From: Gammaproteobacteria bacterium
GTDB lineage: Bacteria; Pseudomonadota; Gammaproteobacteria; JAKEHO01
Direction: 5' to 3'
Assembly: GCA_022614965.1 (NCBI GenBank)
Contig: JAKEHO010000079.1
Span: 1 to 64,000 of the forward strand
Length of the DNA stretch: 64,000 bases
In this document: piece after piece, positions 27,094-37,243 of the stretch
Position numbering within the stretch: position 1 is the first letter of the stretch
How the letters are laid out: every line of letters starts with the position of its first letter
The notes under the pieces: model-generated
What the model saw: the letters and a program-made list of their open reading frames with translations, nothing else
The model's database searches: none
What the model was told of the DNA's origin: nothing
Position numbers and translations under genes: made by a program

Positions 27094-28545
27094 CTAGAGT
27101 TTGAATTGCCTTTCCAACTCTTGCTCCTCTTCGAGTTGTTTGAGGCGTGCGTCGATACGCTCCTTCTGATAATGGTCAGCTGCTGGCATGCTTTGCGCCC
27201 GTTTTAACTGCTCGATGGCAAAAGCCGTCTGTCCCACTAAGTAATAGTACTCCCCCATGGACATGCGCGCGTCCACTTCTGCGCCGGATCGACCCTCGGC
27301 CTCGGCAAGAAGCCTATAGTAAGCGGGATCAAGTGGATGCTGCCTTGCATAGTTACGCAAAACGCTCTTCGCTTCAGCTGGCCGACCCGCCAAGATCAAC
27401 GCTTCCGCATAGCCGAGAATGAGGGGGCGATAATCAGGATAGAGCTTAAGCGAACCAGCATAGATCGCAAGCGCCGATTCATAGTGCTCTTCTGAGATTT
27501 CCAATCGGGCCGCTGCCAGCAGATAGGCAACATTCTCCCGGTCAGATTGCAGCAGCTCTTCCAGTTGCTGACCTGCCTTCTCATGCTCGTTATTCGCCAT
27601 CAACGCCAATGCATAGCCATAGCGGGCAGCATTTTCATCAATAAATTGGCCGGTTTTAAGCTGTTCCTCGAAATATTTCACCGCCTGCCCAGGCTTCTCC
27701 TCCGTGATCACACGTAACTTTGCGCGGACGAGCCGGTAAGAGACACTGTCAGGATACTGCTTGTAGGGATATTGGGCCGCACGGTTTCGGGAGTCCGCAA
27801 TACGTGAGACAGTAACGGGGTGGGTGCTTAAGAACTCCGGTGGCTGGCCACCATAGTAACGCGAAGCCTGCTGCAGACGTTCAAAAAACCCAGGCATGCC
27901 CTGCGGGTCATAGCTCGATCGCACGAGCAGATCCATCCCAACGCGATCCGCTTCTTCTTCATTTGCCCGAGTAAAATTGATCTGCGCCTGGATGTTTCCC
28001 GCTGAAATACCCGCCATAGCCGCCTGCCCAAGTTCAGGATATACCGCACCGAGGAGGATCGCACCGATCATCGCAGCCGCCACAGGCAACGTGAATTGGT
28101 TTGCCTGCTCGAACGCACGCGCAAGATGCCGTTGGGTCACGTGTGAAACTTCGTGGGCCATTACCGCAGCGAGTTCGCTCTCATTAGTCGACCTCAGTAC
28201 GACCCCGCTATTTATCCCTATATATCCCCCGGGCGCTGCGAAGGCGTTAATGATGGGGTCTTTCACCACAAAGAAAGTGAATTGCTGGGTATTGTCGGCG
28301 CTATGGGATACGAGACGATAACCTACCGACTGAATATAAGCCTCGACCTCTGGGTCATCGACAATCTCAACGTGTTGGCGAAGGTCGCGCATGAACGCCT
28401 CCCCAAGTCGTCTCTCGGCTTCAGGCGAGATGGCACGCCCCGCCGAATCACCGATGTCAGGAAGGTCAACGGCCAACGCCGGCACACGGATGATCTCTGC
28501 CAAAAACCAAAGCGCCAACAAGCCGACTATAGACGCCTTTAACAT
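27094..28545 (-). CDS. bepA: M48 metalloprotease/chaperone BepA-like (YfgC)
   Basis: A 483-residue periplasmic protein: signal peptide (about 1-24), M48 peptidase domain with the zinc motif HEVSH (about residue 119) and the third ligand in NEEEADRVGMD (about 180), then a C-terminal run of TPR repeats (about 300-470; YRLLAEAEGRSGAEVDARMS, YYLVGQTAFAIEQLKRAQ). BepA in E. coli helps assemble or degrade stalled LptD and other outer-membrane proteins. ATG 28545 opens the signal peptide. It lies 83 bases upstream of soxY on the same strand, which may be coincidental. Confidence 0.92.
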   Translation of the reverse strand: MLKASIVGLLALWFLAEIIRVPALAVDLPDIGDSAGRAISPEAERRLGEAFMRDLRQHVEIVDDPEVEAYIQSVGYRLVSHSADNTQQFTFFVVKDPIINAFAAPGGYIGINSGVVLRSTNESELAAVMAHEVSHVTQRHLARAFEQANQFTLPVAAAMIGAILLGAVYPELGQAAMAGISAGNIQAQINFTRANEEEADRVGMDLLVRSSYDPQGMPGFFERLQQASRYYGGQPPEFLSTHPVTVSRIADSRNRAAQYPYKQYPDSVSYRLVRAKLRVITEEKPGQAVKYFEEQLKTGQFIDENAARYGYALALMANNEHEKAGQQLEELLQSDRENVAYLLAAARLEISEEHYESALAIYAGSLKLYPDYRPLILGYAEALILAGRPAEAKSVLRNYARQHPLDPAYYRLLAEAEGRSGAEVDARMSMGEYYYLVGQTAFAIEQLKRAQSMPAADHYQKERIDARLKQLEEEQELERQFKL

Positions 28546-28741
28546 TTCACTTGAGCCATCATTGTCTGGCCAATGCATTCTGCTCCTGCATGGACTCAAT
28601 GCGTTTCACGCATAAGCGCATCATGCGTTGTTTTTACCGCTCATCACAAGAATAATAGGTTGTCTAATGAATCGCCTGCTGAGGAAGCACGCGATGGAGA
28701 CACTATTAAAGACCACAACAATCAAAGAGAGTTAATCCAGT

Positions 28742-30010
28742 ATGCCAGACAGCTACAACGCTTTCTATGCACAATCCGGTGGCGTCACTGCCGTGATCAA
28801 CGCGACGGCCTGCGGACTCATCGAGACAGCCCGGCGACATATGGACCGGATCGCCAAACTCTACGCGGGGCGAAACGGGATTATCGGGGCCTTGACCGAA
28901 GATCTCATTGACACAAGCCTTGAACCGCCTGAAGCCATTGCTGCCTTGCGGCACACGCCTGGAGGCGCGTTTGGCTCATGTCGCTTCAAGCTAAAGGGAC
29001 TCAACGAGAGCAAAGCCGAGTACGAGCGACTGATCGAAGTATTTAAGGCGCACAACATTGGCTACTTTTTCTACAACGGGGGCGGTGACTCCCAGGACAC
29101 CTCATATAAAGTCTCCCAAATTGGCGAAAAACTCGGTTACCCGATCACGTGCATCGGGATCCCAAAGACCGTCGATAATGACTTGCCACTGACAGACAAC
29201 TGCCCGGGATTTGGTTCCGTTGCAAAATACGTTGCCGTGTCCATCCGCGAAGCGAGTCTGGACGTTGCATCCATGGCAGAAACATCCACAAAAGTCTTTG
29301 TCATGGAGGTCATGGGGCGTCACGCCGGTTGGATTGCTGCAGCTGGCGGCCTTGCCGCTCAAAATGAAGGGGATCCCCCCCAACTGATCCTGTTTCCGGA
29401 AATCCCGTTCAAGCGCGAGACCTTCCTCAAGAAGGTGAAAGAGAGCGTCACCAAGTACGGCTATTGTTGTATCGTGGTCTCCGAGGGTGTACGCGATCAG
29501 GACGGCCAACTTCTCGCTGAAGCAGGCACACGCGACGCCTTTGGTCATGCCCAACTTGGCGGGGTCGCGCCGCTGATTGCAGATATCATCAAGACAGAAC
29601 TTGGCTACAAATACCATTGGGCAGTAGCCGACTACTTGCAGCGCTCAGCGCGGCACATCGCTTCCAAAACTGATGTCGATCAGGCCTACGCGCTTGGCGA
29701 GGCGGCTGTTGAACTCGCCATTCAAGGCAAAAACGCGATCATGCTCACCATCGTACGCAAGTCCGATGATCCGTATGAGTGGCAGATTGGTACGGCCAAA
29801 CTGAAAGATGTTACAAATGCCGAGAAAAAAATGCCCACAATGTTCATTCGCGAAGATGGATTCGGTATCACTGAGGCGTGCCGACGTTATCTCAAACCTT
29901 TGATTGATGGTGAGGACTACCCGCCTTATGTAGACGGCATGCCGCACTATGTTCAACTCAAGAATATCGCTGTTCCCAAGAAGACCGGGCGCGCCTTTGC
30001 ACTCAAGTGA
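28742..30010 (+). CDS. pfp: Pyrophosphate-dependent phosphofructokinase
   Basis: A 422-residue PFK-family enzyme that interconverts fructose 6-phosphate and fructose 1,6-bisphosphate with PPi, reversibly. Visible motifs: YAQSGGVTAVINA (phosphate loop), NGGGDSQDTS, the catalytic PKTVDNDLPLTDNCPGFGS near residue 145, and VMEVMGRHAGWIA near 188. Asp in GGGDS, where ATP enzymes have Gly, and the Lys in PKTVDND mark PPi use. It lies 134 bases before hppA on the same strand, with a terminator-like hairpin between. In methylotrophs and thiotrophic symbionts the same pair occurs and has been linked to a PPi-saving Calvin cycle; that role is inference here. Confidence 0.93.
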   Translation: MPDSYNAFYAQSGGVTAVINATACGLIETARRHMDRIAKLYAGRNGIIGALTEDLIDTSLEPPEAIAALRHTPGGAFGSCRFKLKGLNESKAEYERLIEVFKAHNIGYFFYNGGGDSQDTSYKVSQIGEKLGYPITCIGIPKTVDNDLPLTDNCPGFGSVAKYVAVSIREASLDVASMAETSTKVFVMEVMGRHAGWIAAAGGLAAQNEGDPPQLILFPEIPFKRETFLKKVKESVTKYGYCCIVVSEGVRDQDGQLLAEAGTRDAFGHAQLGGVAPLIADIIKTELGYKYHWAVADYLQRSARHIASKTDVDQAYALGEAAVELAIQGKNAIMLTIVRKSDDPYEWQIGTAKLKDVTNAEKKMPTMFIREDGFGITEACRRYLKPLIDGEDYPPYVDGMPHYVQLKNIAVPKKTGRAFALK

Positions 30011-30092
30011 TATCAAAGTAGAATGAGCGCCCTCTGCCCCGGCGTGGCGCAGCGATCGCATCGGCAAGTGTGGGCTGTGCTTAACGATGCAC

Positions 30093-30113
30093 GGGGCATG
30101 GAGCCCCATTTTT
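30093..30113 (+). terminator. Terminator or attenuator between pfp and hppA
   Basis: Stem GGGGC (30093-30097) / GCCCC (30103-30107), loop ATGGA, followed by ATTTTT. It is a short stem, so readthrough into hppA is possible. Confidence 0.6.
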
Positions 30114-30144
30114 AAATCACAACAAGTACGAAGCGGGGATCTTC

Positions 30145-32190
30145 ATGTCAATTGCACTAGGGTTCGCGCTGTTCTGCGGCGTACTGGCTTTGATCTATGG
30201 CGCCTGGTCGATCCGTTGGGTCCTCGCGCAGGCAGAGGGCAGTGAGCGCATGCGAGAGATCACCGCAGCCATACAACAAGGCGCCACCGCCTATTTAAAC
30301 CGTCAGTACACCACCATCGGCCTCGTCGGGGCAGTGCTCTTTCTCGTCATCGGCATCGCGCTCGGCTGGAAGACCGCATTCGGTTTTCTCCTCGGCGCTG
30401 TGTTATCAGGCGCGGCCGGTTACATCGGCATGAATATCTCGGTGCGCTCAAATCTCCGCACCGCTGAGGCCGCGAAGCGTGGACTGAATGCAGCGCTCAC
30501 TGTTGCCTTTCGGGGCGGGGCCATCACCGGGCTTCTCGTAGTGGGCCTTGGCCTCATCGGCGTTGCAGGCTACTACGCGATCCTGAGCGCCATGACCCCC
30601 ACGGATGAGCCGACCGGGCTGGCGCCGCTTGTGGGTCTCGGGTTCGGCGGGTCCTTAATCTCCATATTCGCCCGTCTCGGAGGTGGGATCTTTACCAAAG
30701 GCGCCGACGTGGGCGCCGATCTCGTGGGCAAGGTCGAGGCCGGGATCCCCGAAGACGATCCGCGTAACCCAGCAGTCATCGCCGACAATGTGGGTGACAA
30801 CGTGGGCGACTGCGCGGGCATGGCAGCGGACCTGTTCGAAACCTACGCCGTGACCGTCATTGCCACCATGCTCTTGGGCAGCCTGCTTTTCAAAGATGCC
30901 GGGGTTAACGTGGTGGTCTATCCCTTGGTGTTGGGCGGGGTTTCCATTATCGCCTCCGTGATCGGAACCTTCTTTGTGAAGGCAAGCGAGGGCGGCAAGA
31001 TCATGGGCGCGCTTTACCGCGGCCTCATCGTCTCAGGCCTCTTGGCAGCAGTTGCCTTTTACCCCGTGACCCATTGGTTGATGAGGGGGATCGAAGGCTA
31101 TAGTGTCGGACAGCTCTACGGGGCAGGCTTGATCGGCCTTGCCCTCACCGCCTTCATGGTCTGGATCACCGATTATTTCACCAGTACGCATTATGCACCG
31201 GTGCGGCGCATTGCCCAGGCCTCAACCACCGGGCATGCCACTAACATCATCGCCGGATTGGCCGTCTCGATGAAGGCCACGACGTGGCCGGTGATCGCCG
31301 TCTGTGCCAGTATCTGGGGCGCCGACGCATTGGCAGGGGTGTATGGCATTGCCGTTGCCGCAACCGCCATGCTCTCCATGACCGGCGTGATCGTGGCGCT
31401 CGATGCATTTGGCCCCATTACGGATAACGCCGGCGGGATCGCCGAAATGGCCGATCTGCCCAGCGAGGTCCGCGGCATTACGGATCCCTTAGATGCTGTT
31501 GGCAACACTACGAAGGCGGTCACCAAGGGCTATGCCATCGGTTCCGCCGGGCTTGCGGCGCTCGTGTTGTTTGCCGACTACACCCACAGCTTGGAACATG
31601 CCGGCAAGCTAGTGACATTTCAGCTATCAGACCCGGCGGTCATCATTGGGCTATTTATCGGTGCGTTGGTCCCTTATCTCTTCGCCTCGATGGCCATGGA
31701 AGCAGTAGGTCGGGCGGCCGGCTCGATTGTTATGGAGGTGCGCCGCCAGTTCAAAGAGATCCCCGGCCTCATGGAAGGCACCGCCAAACCCGATTACTCG
31801 CGGGCCGTGGACCTGCTGACCAAGGCCGCGATCAGGGAAATGATCCTCCCGTCGCTGCTGCCGGTGCTTGTGCCCATCGCCGTGGCTTTTCTGATCGGCT
31901 GGCTGATGGGACCGGAGGCGGGGCCAAAGGCACTGGGCGCGGTGCTTGTCGGGACCATCATCACCGGCATCTTTGTGGCGATCTCGATGACTGCGGGAGG
32001 TGGCGCATGGGACAACGCCAAGAAATACATTGAGGAGGGCAATCTCGGAGGTAAGGGCAGCGAGGTGCACAAGGCGGCGGTCACCGGAGACACGGTCGGC
32101 GATCCCTACAAGGACACGGCTGGCCCTGCCATCAATCCGCTGATCAAGATTATCAACATCGTGGCCTTACTGATCGTGCCGCTCATCTGA
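30145..32190 (+). CDS. hppA: Membrane-bound H+-translocating pyrophosphatase
   Basis: A 681-residue polytopic pump with about 16 membrane helices that couples PPi hydrolysis to ion transport across the inner membrane. The substrate site is clear: [21 protein letters not shown] (about 190-210) and [17 protein letters not shown] (about 213-229). The determinant [10 protein letters not shown] carries Lys where K+-dependent enzymes have Ala, so it should be K+-independent and proton-pumping. Its neighbour pfp consumes PPi reversibly. The last 24 bases overlap the 3' end of maf on the opposite strand. Confidence 0.96.
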   Translation: MSIALGFALFCGVLALIYGAWSIRWVLAQAEGSERMREITAAIQQGATAYLNRQYTTIGLVGAVLFLVIGIALGWKTAFGFLLGAVLSGAAGYIGMNISVRSNLRTAEAAKRGLNAALTVAFRGGAITGLLVVGLGLIGVAGYYAILSAMTPTDEPTGLAPLVGLGFGGSLISIFARLGGGIFTKGADVGADLVGKVEAGIPEDDPRNPAVIADNVGDNVGDCAGMAADLFETYAVTVIATMLLGSLLFKDAGVNVVVYPLVLGGVSIIASVIGTFFVKASEGGKIMGALYRGLIVSGLLAAVAFYPVTHWLMRGIEGYSVGQLYGAGLIGLALTAFMVWITDYFTSTHYAPVRRIAQASTTGHATNIIAGLAVSMKATTWPVIAVCASIWGADALAGVYGIAVAATAMLSMTGVIVALDAFGPITDNAGGIAEMADLPSEVRGITDPLDAVGNTTKAVTKGYAIGSAGLAALVLFADYTHSLEHAGKLVTFQLSDPAVIIGLFIGALVPYLFASMAMEAVGRAAGSIVMEVRRQFKEIPGLMEGTAKPDYSRAVDLLTKAAIREMILPSLLPVLVPIAVAFLIGWLMGPEAGPKALGAVLVGTIITGIFVAISMTAGGGAWDNAKKYIEEGNLGGKGSEVHKAAVTGDTVGDPYKDTAGPAINPLIKIINIVALLIVPLI

Positions 32191-32799
32191 GACGTGCGAC
32201 ACTGAGTCTTCGCCCGATCGACGAGAGCAGAGCACCCCAGCCAGGTGCAACAACTGCGCGGTCTCGCGAAGCGGCAATCCGACGATGCCCGAATAGCTGC
32301 CCTCGATGCGATCGACAAAAGCCGCTGCACGACCCTGGATGGCGTAGCCCCCGGCCTTGCCAAGCCCCTCGCCAGTCTCCCAATAGGCGAGACGCTCGGC
32401 TTCACTCAGCGGGCAAAAGCTAACTCGGCTCACATTGACGCGCACTGCCTGGATTGGGCCCGCCAACGCAACTGCCGAGTAAACAGCGTGCGATCGACCC
32501 GAAAGCGCCGCGAGCATCCTCAGCGCCTCCTCCTTGTCCCGGGGTTTGCCCAAGATCTCATCGTCCAACACCACGACCGTGTCTGCGCCGAGTACCGGGA
32601 GCGACGTTGAATCCTTGACCTTCTGCCATCCCGCCAGAGCCTTCGCCAAGGCTACCCGGCTCACATAGGCGCGCGCCGACTCCTTCCCATCCCATGCCTC
32701 ATTCAGTTCTATATCCACGGTCTTAAAAGGGATCCCGAGCTGCTCCAATAGCAAGCGGCGGCGGGGTGATCTCGAGGCAAGTATGACGGAGGCCGCCAT
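32167..32799 (-). CDS. maf: Maf-type nucleotide pyrophosphatase
   Basis: A 210-residue Maf/HAM1-fold enzyme that hydrolyses non-canonical or surplus nucleoside triphosphates to monophosphates. It opens with [15 protein letters not shown] (phosphate-binding SPRR), then [11 protein letters not shown] and [13 protein letters not shown]. The subtype (dTTP/UTP or 7-methyl-GTP) is not certain from motifs. ATG 32799 shares one base with the rlmH stop, indicating coupling. The 3' end overlaps hppA by 24 bases head-on. Confidence 0.92.
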   Translation of the reverse strand: MAASVILASRSPRRRLLLEQLGIPFKTVDIELNEAWDGKESARAYVSRVALAKALAGWQKVKDSTSLPVLGADTVVVLDDEILGKPRDKEEALRMLAALSGRSHAVYSAVALAGPIQAVRVNVSRVSFCPLSEAERLAYWETGEGLGKAGGYAIQGRAAAFVDRIEGSYSGIVGLPLRETAQLLHLAGVLCSRRSGEDSVSHVSDERHDQ

Positions 32800-33269
32800 C
32801 AGGATCGATGATAGGGGTGATGGGTGAGCATGGTCCAAGCACGATAGATCTGCTCTGCCACAAGGATCCCAACCAGACCATGGGGCAGTGTGAGGCGAGA
32901 CAGCGACCACCGATAATCAGCCCCCTGTTTCAGGTTTCGATCGAGGCCATCTGCCCCACCCACCACGAACGCCACGTCAAACGCCCCTTGCATGCATCTC
33001 CGCATATGCTGTGCCAAATCAGCACTGGTCCACGCCTCACCCGCCTCATCCAGCGCAATGACCTTTGCCCCTTTGGGTATAGCTGCCTGGATCCGTTTTG
33101 CTTCCTCTTGAATCAATCGCCCCAATTGTGAGGACTTCCGCCGTCTTGCCGGCGGGACCTCGACAAGTTCCAGCCGACATTGCGCAGGCAAGCGCCTGGC
33201 ATATTCCCGTAGTCCAGTCTCGACCCACCCCGGCATGCGCTTGCGCACGGCAATCAGGCAGAGGCGCAT
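32799..33269 (-). CDS. rlmH: 23S rRNA pseudouridine1915 N3-methyltransferase (RlmH)
   Basis: SPOUT methyltransferase of 156 residues that methylates pseudouridine 1915 of 23S rRNA with SAM. The knot region shows VIALDEAGEAWTSADLA near 70-86, FVVGGADGLD near 104-113 and LSRLTLPHGLVGILVAEQIYRAW at the C-terminus, all characteristic. It lies 13 bases after rsfS and overlaps maf by one base. Confidence 0.96.
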   Translation of the reverse strand: MRLCLIAVRKRMPGWVETGLREYARRLPAQCRLELVEVPPARRRKSSQLGRLIQEEAKRIQAAIPKGAKVIALDEAGEAWTSADLAQHMRRCMQGAFDVAFVVGGADGLDRNLKQGADYRWSLSRLTLPHGLVGILVAEQIYRAWTMLTHHPYHRS

Positions 33270-33282
33270 GGGCTAGGTTGAT

Positions 33283-33627
33283 TCAGCTCGCACTGAGCCG
33301 CTGATCGAGGCGGGTCCAGAGCTTTTCCAACTGATAGAATTGGCGCACAACGGGCCGCATCACATGGACAACGGCATCACCCAGGTCGACCAAAATCCAT
33401 TCGCCTTCTCGTTGGCCCTCAATGCCCAACGGCGCGATCCCGCGTTCCTTGGCCGTCTCGATCACCTTGTCCGCCAGCGCCTTGACCTGGCGATCGGACT
33501 TACCACTGGCGATGATCATGAAATCAGTGATCGTCGTCATTCCACGCACATCCATCACCCGGATATCTACCGCCTTGAACTGATCCAAAACACCGACAAT
33601 AAGCTTTGAAAGCTGAGCCGGGCGCAT
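33283..33627 (-). CDS. rsfS: Ribosomal silencing factor RsfS
   Basis: A 114-residue protein that binds ribosomal protein uL14 on the 50S subunit and blocks subunit joining when nutrients are low. Motifs: DIRVMDVRGMTTITDFMIIASGKSDRQVKALAD and EGQREGEWILVDLGDAVVHVM, matching the family in order. ATG 33627 overlaps the nadD stop by one base (TAATG). Confidence 0.96.
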   Translation of the reverse strand: MRPAQLSKLIVGVLDQFKAVDIRVMDVRGMTTITDFMIIASGKSDRQVKALADKVIETAKERGIAPLGIEGQREGEWILVDLGDAVVHVMRPVVRQFYQLEKLWTRLDQRLSAS

Positions 33628-34265
33628 TAATGATGAGTGTAAAGACGATGTTGCCGGATCAAGGCAAGCACGCTACTGGGCAAAAGGTACCGCGGATTTC
33701 TGCCACCCGCTATCATTGACCGTATACGCGATCCGGCGATATCGAGCATAGGTACAGACGCCAATAAGACATGACCAGCGGATTGATGATGCAGCGCGGT
33801 TGGATCCTCAACAGAGCGCTCAGTAAGTAGCATTTTAAGTTGCGCATCTTCCGGTCGATCGGCACCTGGCCTTTCCACCACGACGATATGCACAAGCTCC
33901 GAGAGCATGGTCCATCGGTGCCAGCCGATGAGACCCCGGAAAGCGTCCATACCCATGATAAGGCAGAGCGGCGTATCACCCACTTCCTCACGAAGAGAAA
34001 TCATCGTGTCGACAGTGTAGGAGGGCCCTTCTCGATGCAATTCTCGGTCGTCAATCTTAAACCTGGGTTCACCACGGATCGCGGTTTCTAACATGGCACG
34101 GCGCAGTGCACTGTCTGCCAACGGGATATCGCGATGTGGCGCCGTGCGCAATGGGATGAACCGCACCTCAGCGAGTTCCAGGGCGTCGTAAAGCTCGAGG
34201 GCAAGACGCAGGTGGCCATGATGTACTGGGTCAAAGGTGCCGCCGAGTAGACCGATTGGTTTCAT
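33627..34265 (-). CDS. nadD: Nicotinate-nucleotide adenylyltransferase NadD
   Basis: A 212-residue adenylyltransferase making deamido-NAD from NaMN and ATP. The nucleotidyltransferase signature GGTFDPVHHGHLRLA lies at residues 8-22, with GMDAFRGLIGWHRW near 105 and a late GSRIRSMIAGG replacing the classical ISSTxIR. It is upstream of rsfS-rlmH-maf and 50 bases after proA. It completes, with NadA, part of the NAD pathway present in the window. Confidence 0.95.
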   Translation of the reverse strand: MKPIGLLGGTFDPVHHGHLRLALELYDALELAEVRFIPLRTAPHRDIPLADSALRRAMLETAIRGEPRFKIDDRELHREGPSYTVDTMISLREEVGDTPLCLIMGMDAFRGLIGWHRWTMLSELVHIVVVERPGADRPEDAQLKMLLTERSVEDPTALHHQSAGHVLLASVPMLDIAGSRIRSMIAGGRNPRYLLPSSVLALIRQHRLYTHH

Positions 34266-34315
34266 ACTCAGTCATCGAGGTAGGCACACGTGGTGTGCGC
34301 ATCCACACAAACAGT

Positions 34316-35572
34316 TCATTCTCGAACGTGTCCATCACCAATCACAATAAACTTCTGAGACGTCAGCCCTTCAAGGCCCACAGGGCCCCGCGCATGAAGT
34401 TTGTCCGTGCTGATCCCGACCTCAGCCCCGAGGCCATATTCGTATCCATCGGCTAGGCGAGTGGACGCATTCACCATCACCGAGCTGGAATCCACCTCTG
34501 TGAGAAACCGCCGGGCTCGACTGATGTCCTCTGTGACAATGGAATCGGTATGTTGCGATCCATATTGGCGAATATGATTAATCGCCTCGTCTAATCCCTT
34601 CACGACCCGCACCGATAGGATTGGCGCCAGGTATTCCGTCGGCCAATCTTCTTCGGTAGCGGGGACAGCATCAGGCAAGATCGCCCGCGTCGCGTCGCAA
34701 CCCCGAATCTCCACGCCAGCCTCCCGGAACATTGCCCCGAGCTTCTGTAAAACAGGCTTCGCAACGGCCTCTGCAACTAACAGTGTCTCCATGGTGTTAC
34801 ATGTACCAAAACGCTGGGCCTTGGCGTTGAAGGCGATAGCCACCGCCTTGTCAATGATGGTCTTGTCATCAATGTACACATGGCACACCCCATGAAGGTG
34901 CTTAATGGTGGGCACTTTGGCCTCGCGGGTGATCCGTTCAATCAGCCCTTTGCCACCACGGGGAACGATGACGTCGATGCAATCCTTCATGCGCAACAGC
35001 TCGCCTACCGCCGCCCTGTCGGTGGTGCCAATCAGCTGCACAGCATCCACGGGGAGCCCCGCTTCTTTAAGGCCCCTATGAATGCATGCGGCGATCGCCT
35101 GATTGGAGTGTATCGCCTCCGAACCGCCACGCAGGATCGCGGCGTTCCCCGATTTCAAACAGAGGCCGGCCGCATCCGCCGTCACATTGGGGCGCGACTC
35201 ATAAATAATGCAAATCACCCCGAGCGGCACGCGCATGCGACCCACCTGGATGCCAGAAGGCTGGTAGTTAAGGTCGCTGATTTGCCCGACGGGATCAGGG
35301 AGCCTCGCAACCTGCCGGAGGCCATCCGCCATGGCGCTGATACTCCGTTGCGTCAATTCCAAGCGCTCCACCATCGCCGCATCAAGCCCCCGCCTATTGC
35401 CCGCCTCAAGATCGCGTCGATTCGCATCGAAAAGATCACCCACATGGTGTTCCAGGCTCGCGGCAATGGCAAGCACGGCCTTGTCTTTGACCTTTGTCTC
35501 AGCACGCGCCATTGCAAGAGCCGCACCTCGGGCGCGTTGACCCACCTCTTTAATGTAAGCCTTAATATCCAT
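34316..35572 (-). CDS. proA: Gamma-glutamyl phosphate reductase ProA
   Basis: NADPH-dependent reductase of 418 residues in proline synthesis. Aldehyde-dehydrogenase-like fold with [26 protein letters not shown] near 117-142, the catalytic Cys in [12 protein letters not shown] near 255, and the C-terminal [14 protein letters not shown]. Full length. Its partner ProB is not in the window. Confidence 0.96.
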   Translation of the reverse strand: MDIKAYIKEVGQRARGAALAMARAETKVKDKAVLAIAASLEHHVGDLFDANRRDLEAGNRRGLDAAMVERLELTQRSISAMADGLRQVARLPDPVGQISDLNYQPSGIQVGRMRVPLGVICIIYESRPNVTADAAGLCLKSGNAAILRGGSEAIHSNQAIAACIHRGLKEAGLPVDAVQLIGTTDRAAVGELLRMKDCIDVIVPRGGKGLIERITREAKVPTIKHLHGVCHVYIDDKTIIDKAVAIAFNAKAQRFGTCNTMETLLVAEAVAKPVLQKLGAMFREAGVEIRGCDATRAILPDAVPATEEDWPTEYLAPILSVRVVKGLDEAINHIRQYGSQHTDSIVTEDISRARRFLTEVDSSSVMVNASTRLADGYEYGLGAEVGISTDKLHARGPVGLEGLTSQKFIVIGDGHVRE

Positions 35573-35648
35573 GTCAGCTCAGTTCGACGGCGCAGCGATC
35601 GATCGACTCAATAGACGCCCGTGTGGATCCAGCGCGACCTCGCCTGCC

Positions 35649-36671
35649 TCATAAAGACGTGAACCCGAGTTTCACCCCGGCAATGGCCAGACACAGGCAC
35701 TTCAGTGCGTCCCACGCATTACCGGGCACCACTCCCTTGACGATGCGGTCAATGGCCGCGGCCTCCCGCAATAAGGCATACCAATCACATGTCCCGTGGC
35801 GCAAGAGGGCACGCTTCACAAGCGGCCGACGCCTCTCCCAAACGCGGAACTCAGCCAAAACCCGCTGAAGGCCTGCGTACATTTTTTCGGACATCACAGA
35901 CATTATTCGAAGTTCTCTCGTCAATGCCCACAACACAAGGCTGGCTTCCACGCCCTCGCCCTTCAGCCCCATGAGGATGCGAACACTTCGCCCTGCATCG
36001 CCTTCCAACGCGGCATCCACGAGGCTAAAGACATCGAAACGGGCAGAATCCGCGACAGCGCCAAGGACATCACCCACCTCAATCGTTTCTCCCGACTTCA
36101 GAAGAAGCAGCTTATCGAGTTCCTGGGCAGCTGCCAGCAAATTGCCTTCGACACGCTCCGCAATCAATGTCGCGGCCTCACGGGTCACGTTCACCCCACG
36201 CCCTGCCGTACGGCGTATGATCCAATTGGGAAGTTGTCGCGCTTCAACGGGCCAGACCTGGATCACTACCCCACTCGCGTCCAATGCCTTGAACCACTGG
36301 CTCTGCTGAATCTTTCTTTCAAGCTTACCTGCGGTGACAAGAAGAACAATATCGTCAAGCGGCGCCTCTGCATAGGCGATCAATGCCTCTGCGCCCCCGT
36401 CCTTTGGTTTCCCTTCACCCATTCTGAGCTCGATCAAGCGCCGAGACGAAAATAACGACCTGTTATCACGCGCTTGTTGCAAAGTCATCCAATCGAATCC
36501 TAGCTCCACAGTCAGTACAACCCGCTCATCAAACCCCTGACGTCGTGCAAACATTCGAATCGCATCCGCGGCCTCTGCAAGCTGCAAGGGTTCATCTCCA
36601 CTCAGAAGAAAAATTGGCGCAAGTCCATTTTGCTCTAGATTTGAGGCAAGCTGATCGATCCTGAGTTTCAT
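35649..36671 (-). CDS. holA: DNA polymerase III delta subunit HolA
   Basis: Clamp-loader subunit of 340 residues that opens the beta clamp. An N-terminal AAA+-like region has LSGDEPLQLAEAADAIR near 24-40 and LIELRMGEGKP; the middle has EGNLLAAAQELDKLLLL, and the C-terminal collar helices end the protein. No functional Walker A, as expected for delta. It lies between lptE and proA, a conserved order. Confidence 0.95.
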   Translation of the reverse strand: MKLRIDQLASNLEQNGLAPIFLLSGDEPLQLAEAADAIRMFARRQGFDERVVLTVELGFDWMTLQQARDNRSLFSSRRLIELRMGEGKPKDGGAEALIAYAEAPLDDIVLLVTAGKLERKIQQSQWFKALDASGVVIQVWPVEARQLPNWIIRRTAGRGVNVTREAATLIAERVEGNLLAAAQELDKLLLLKSGETIEVGDVLGAVADSARFDVFSLVDAALEGDAGRSVRILMGLKGEGVEASLVLWALTRELRIMSVMSEKMYAGLQRVLAEFRVWERRRPLVKRALLRHGTCDWYALLREAAAIDRIVKGVVPGNAWDALKCLCLAIAGVKLGFTSL

Positions 36672-36707
36672 GCGTGGGTGCGAGCTATAGGAGTGGCTCT
36701 GATCCGA

Positions 36708-37220
36708 TCACTTAGCGTCCACGGCAGCAAGCTGTTGGATCGCCTGTAACCGTCTCAGTATCGTCGTCGCCACTTCCCGTCTCATATCGTCACGAATAAC
36801 CGCCGCCTCGTTATACTTCCCCAGTGCGTCGAAGCCACTGAACGTCAGTTCCTTCACAACGCCGATTTGCTGGTCATTAATCAGCACGTTTCCGTCCGGT
36901 TTGGCCACCAACAGATTCACTTTATACCCCAGCTGGTACTCTTCCACCTTGCCGGTCTGTGCGGACACCGCCAATACCCGTTGATCAAAGGATTCTTGTC
37001 TGACCTTCACCCAGAGCCCCGCCTCGTCCGCATTTTCGGTTGTGGAGACGCCAGCATAGTGCAGTTGCTGAACGATCTCCGCTGCCAGCTCATCGGCACC
37101 CTGCGACTGGACGTAGACGCGCGGCAAATCAAGCGCCACGTTGCTGTAACCGCGCAGATGAAAACCACACGCGGTCAAGAGAAGTGACAACCCCAGGAAT
37201 ATTGCAACCTTTTTTTTCAT
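36708..37220 (-). CDS. lptE: LPS assembly lipoprotein LptE
   Basis: Outer-membrane lipoprotein of 170 residues that plugs LptD for lipopolysaccharide insertion. The start MKKKVAIFLGLSLLLTACGFHLRG shows a lipobox LLTAC with Cys 18, and the hallmark CGFHLRG. ATG 37220 directly opens the signal peptide. It lies 23 bases after leuS and 36 before holA, the usual leuS-lptE-holA order. Confidence 0.95.
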   Translation of the reverse strand: MKKKVAIFLGLSLLLTACGFHLRGYSNVALDLPRVYVQSQGADELAAEIVQQLHYAGVSTTENADEAGLWVKVRQESFDQRVLAVSAQTGKVEEYQLGYKVNLLVAKPDGNVLINDQQIGVVKELTFSGFDALGKYNEAAVIRDDMRREVATTILRRLQAIQQLAAVDAK

Positions 37221-37243
37221 CGGGCCCCCACTCCTAATCCGAA

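Noticed and set aside
34880..35614. Forward frame of 244 codons antisense to proA
   Set aside because: A shadow of a strongly conserved gene; no motif of its own.
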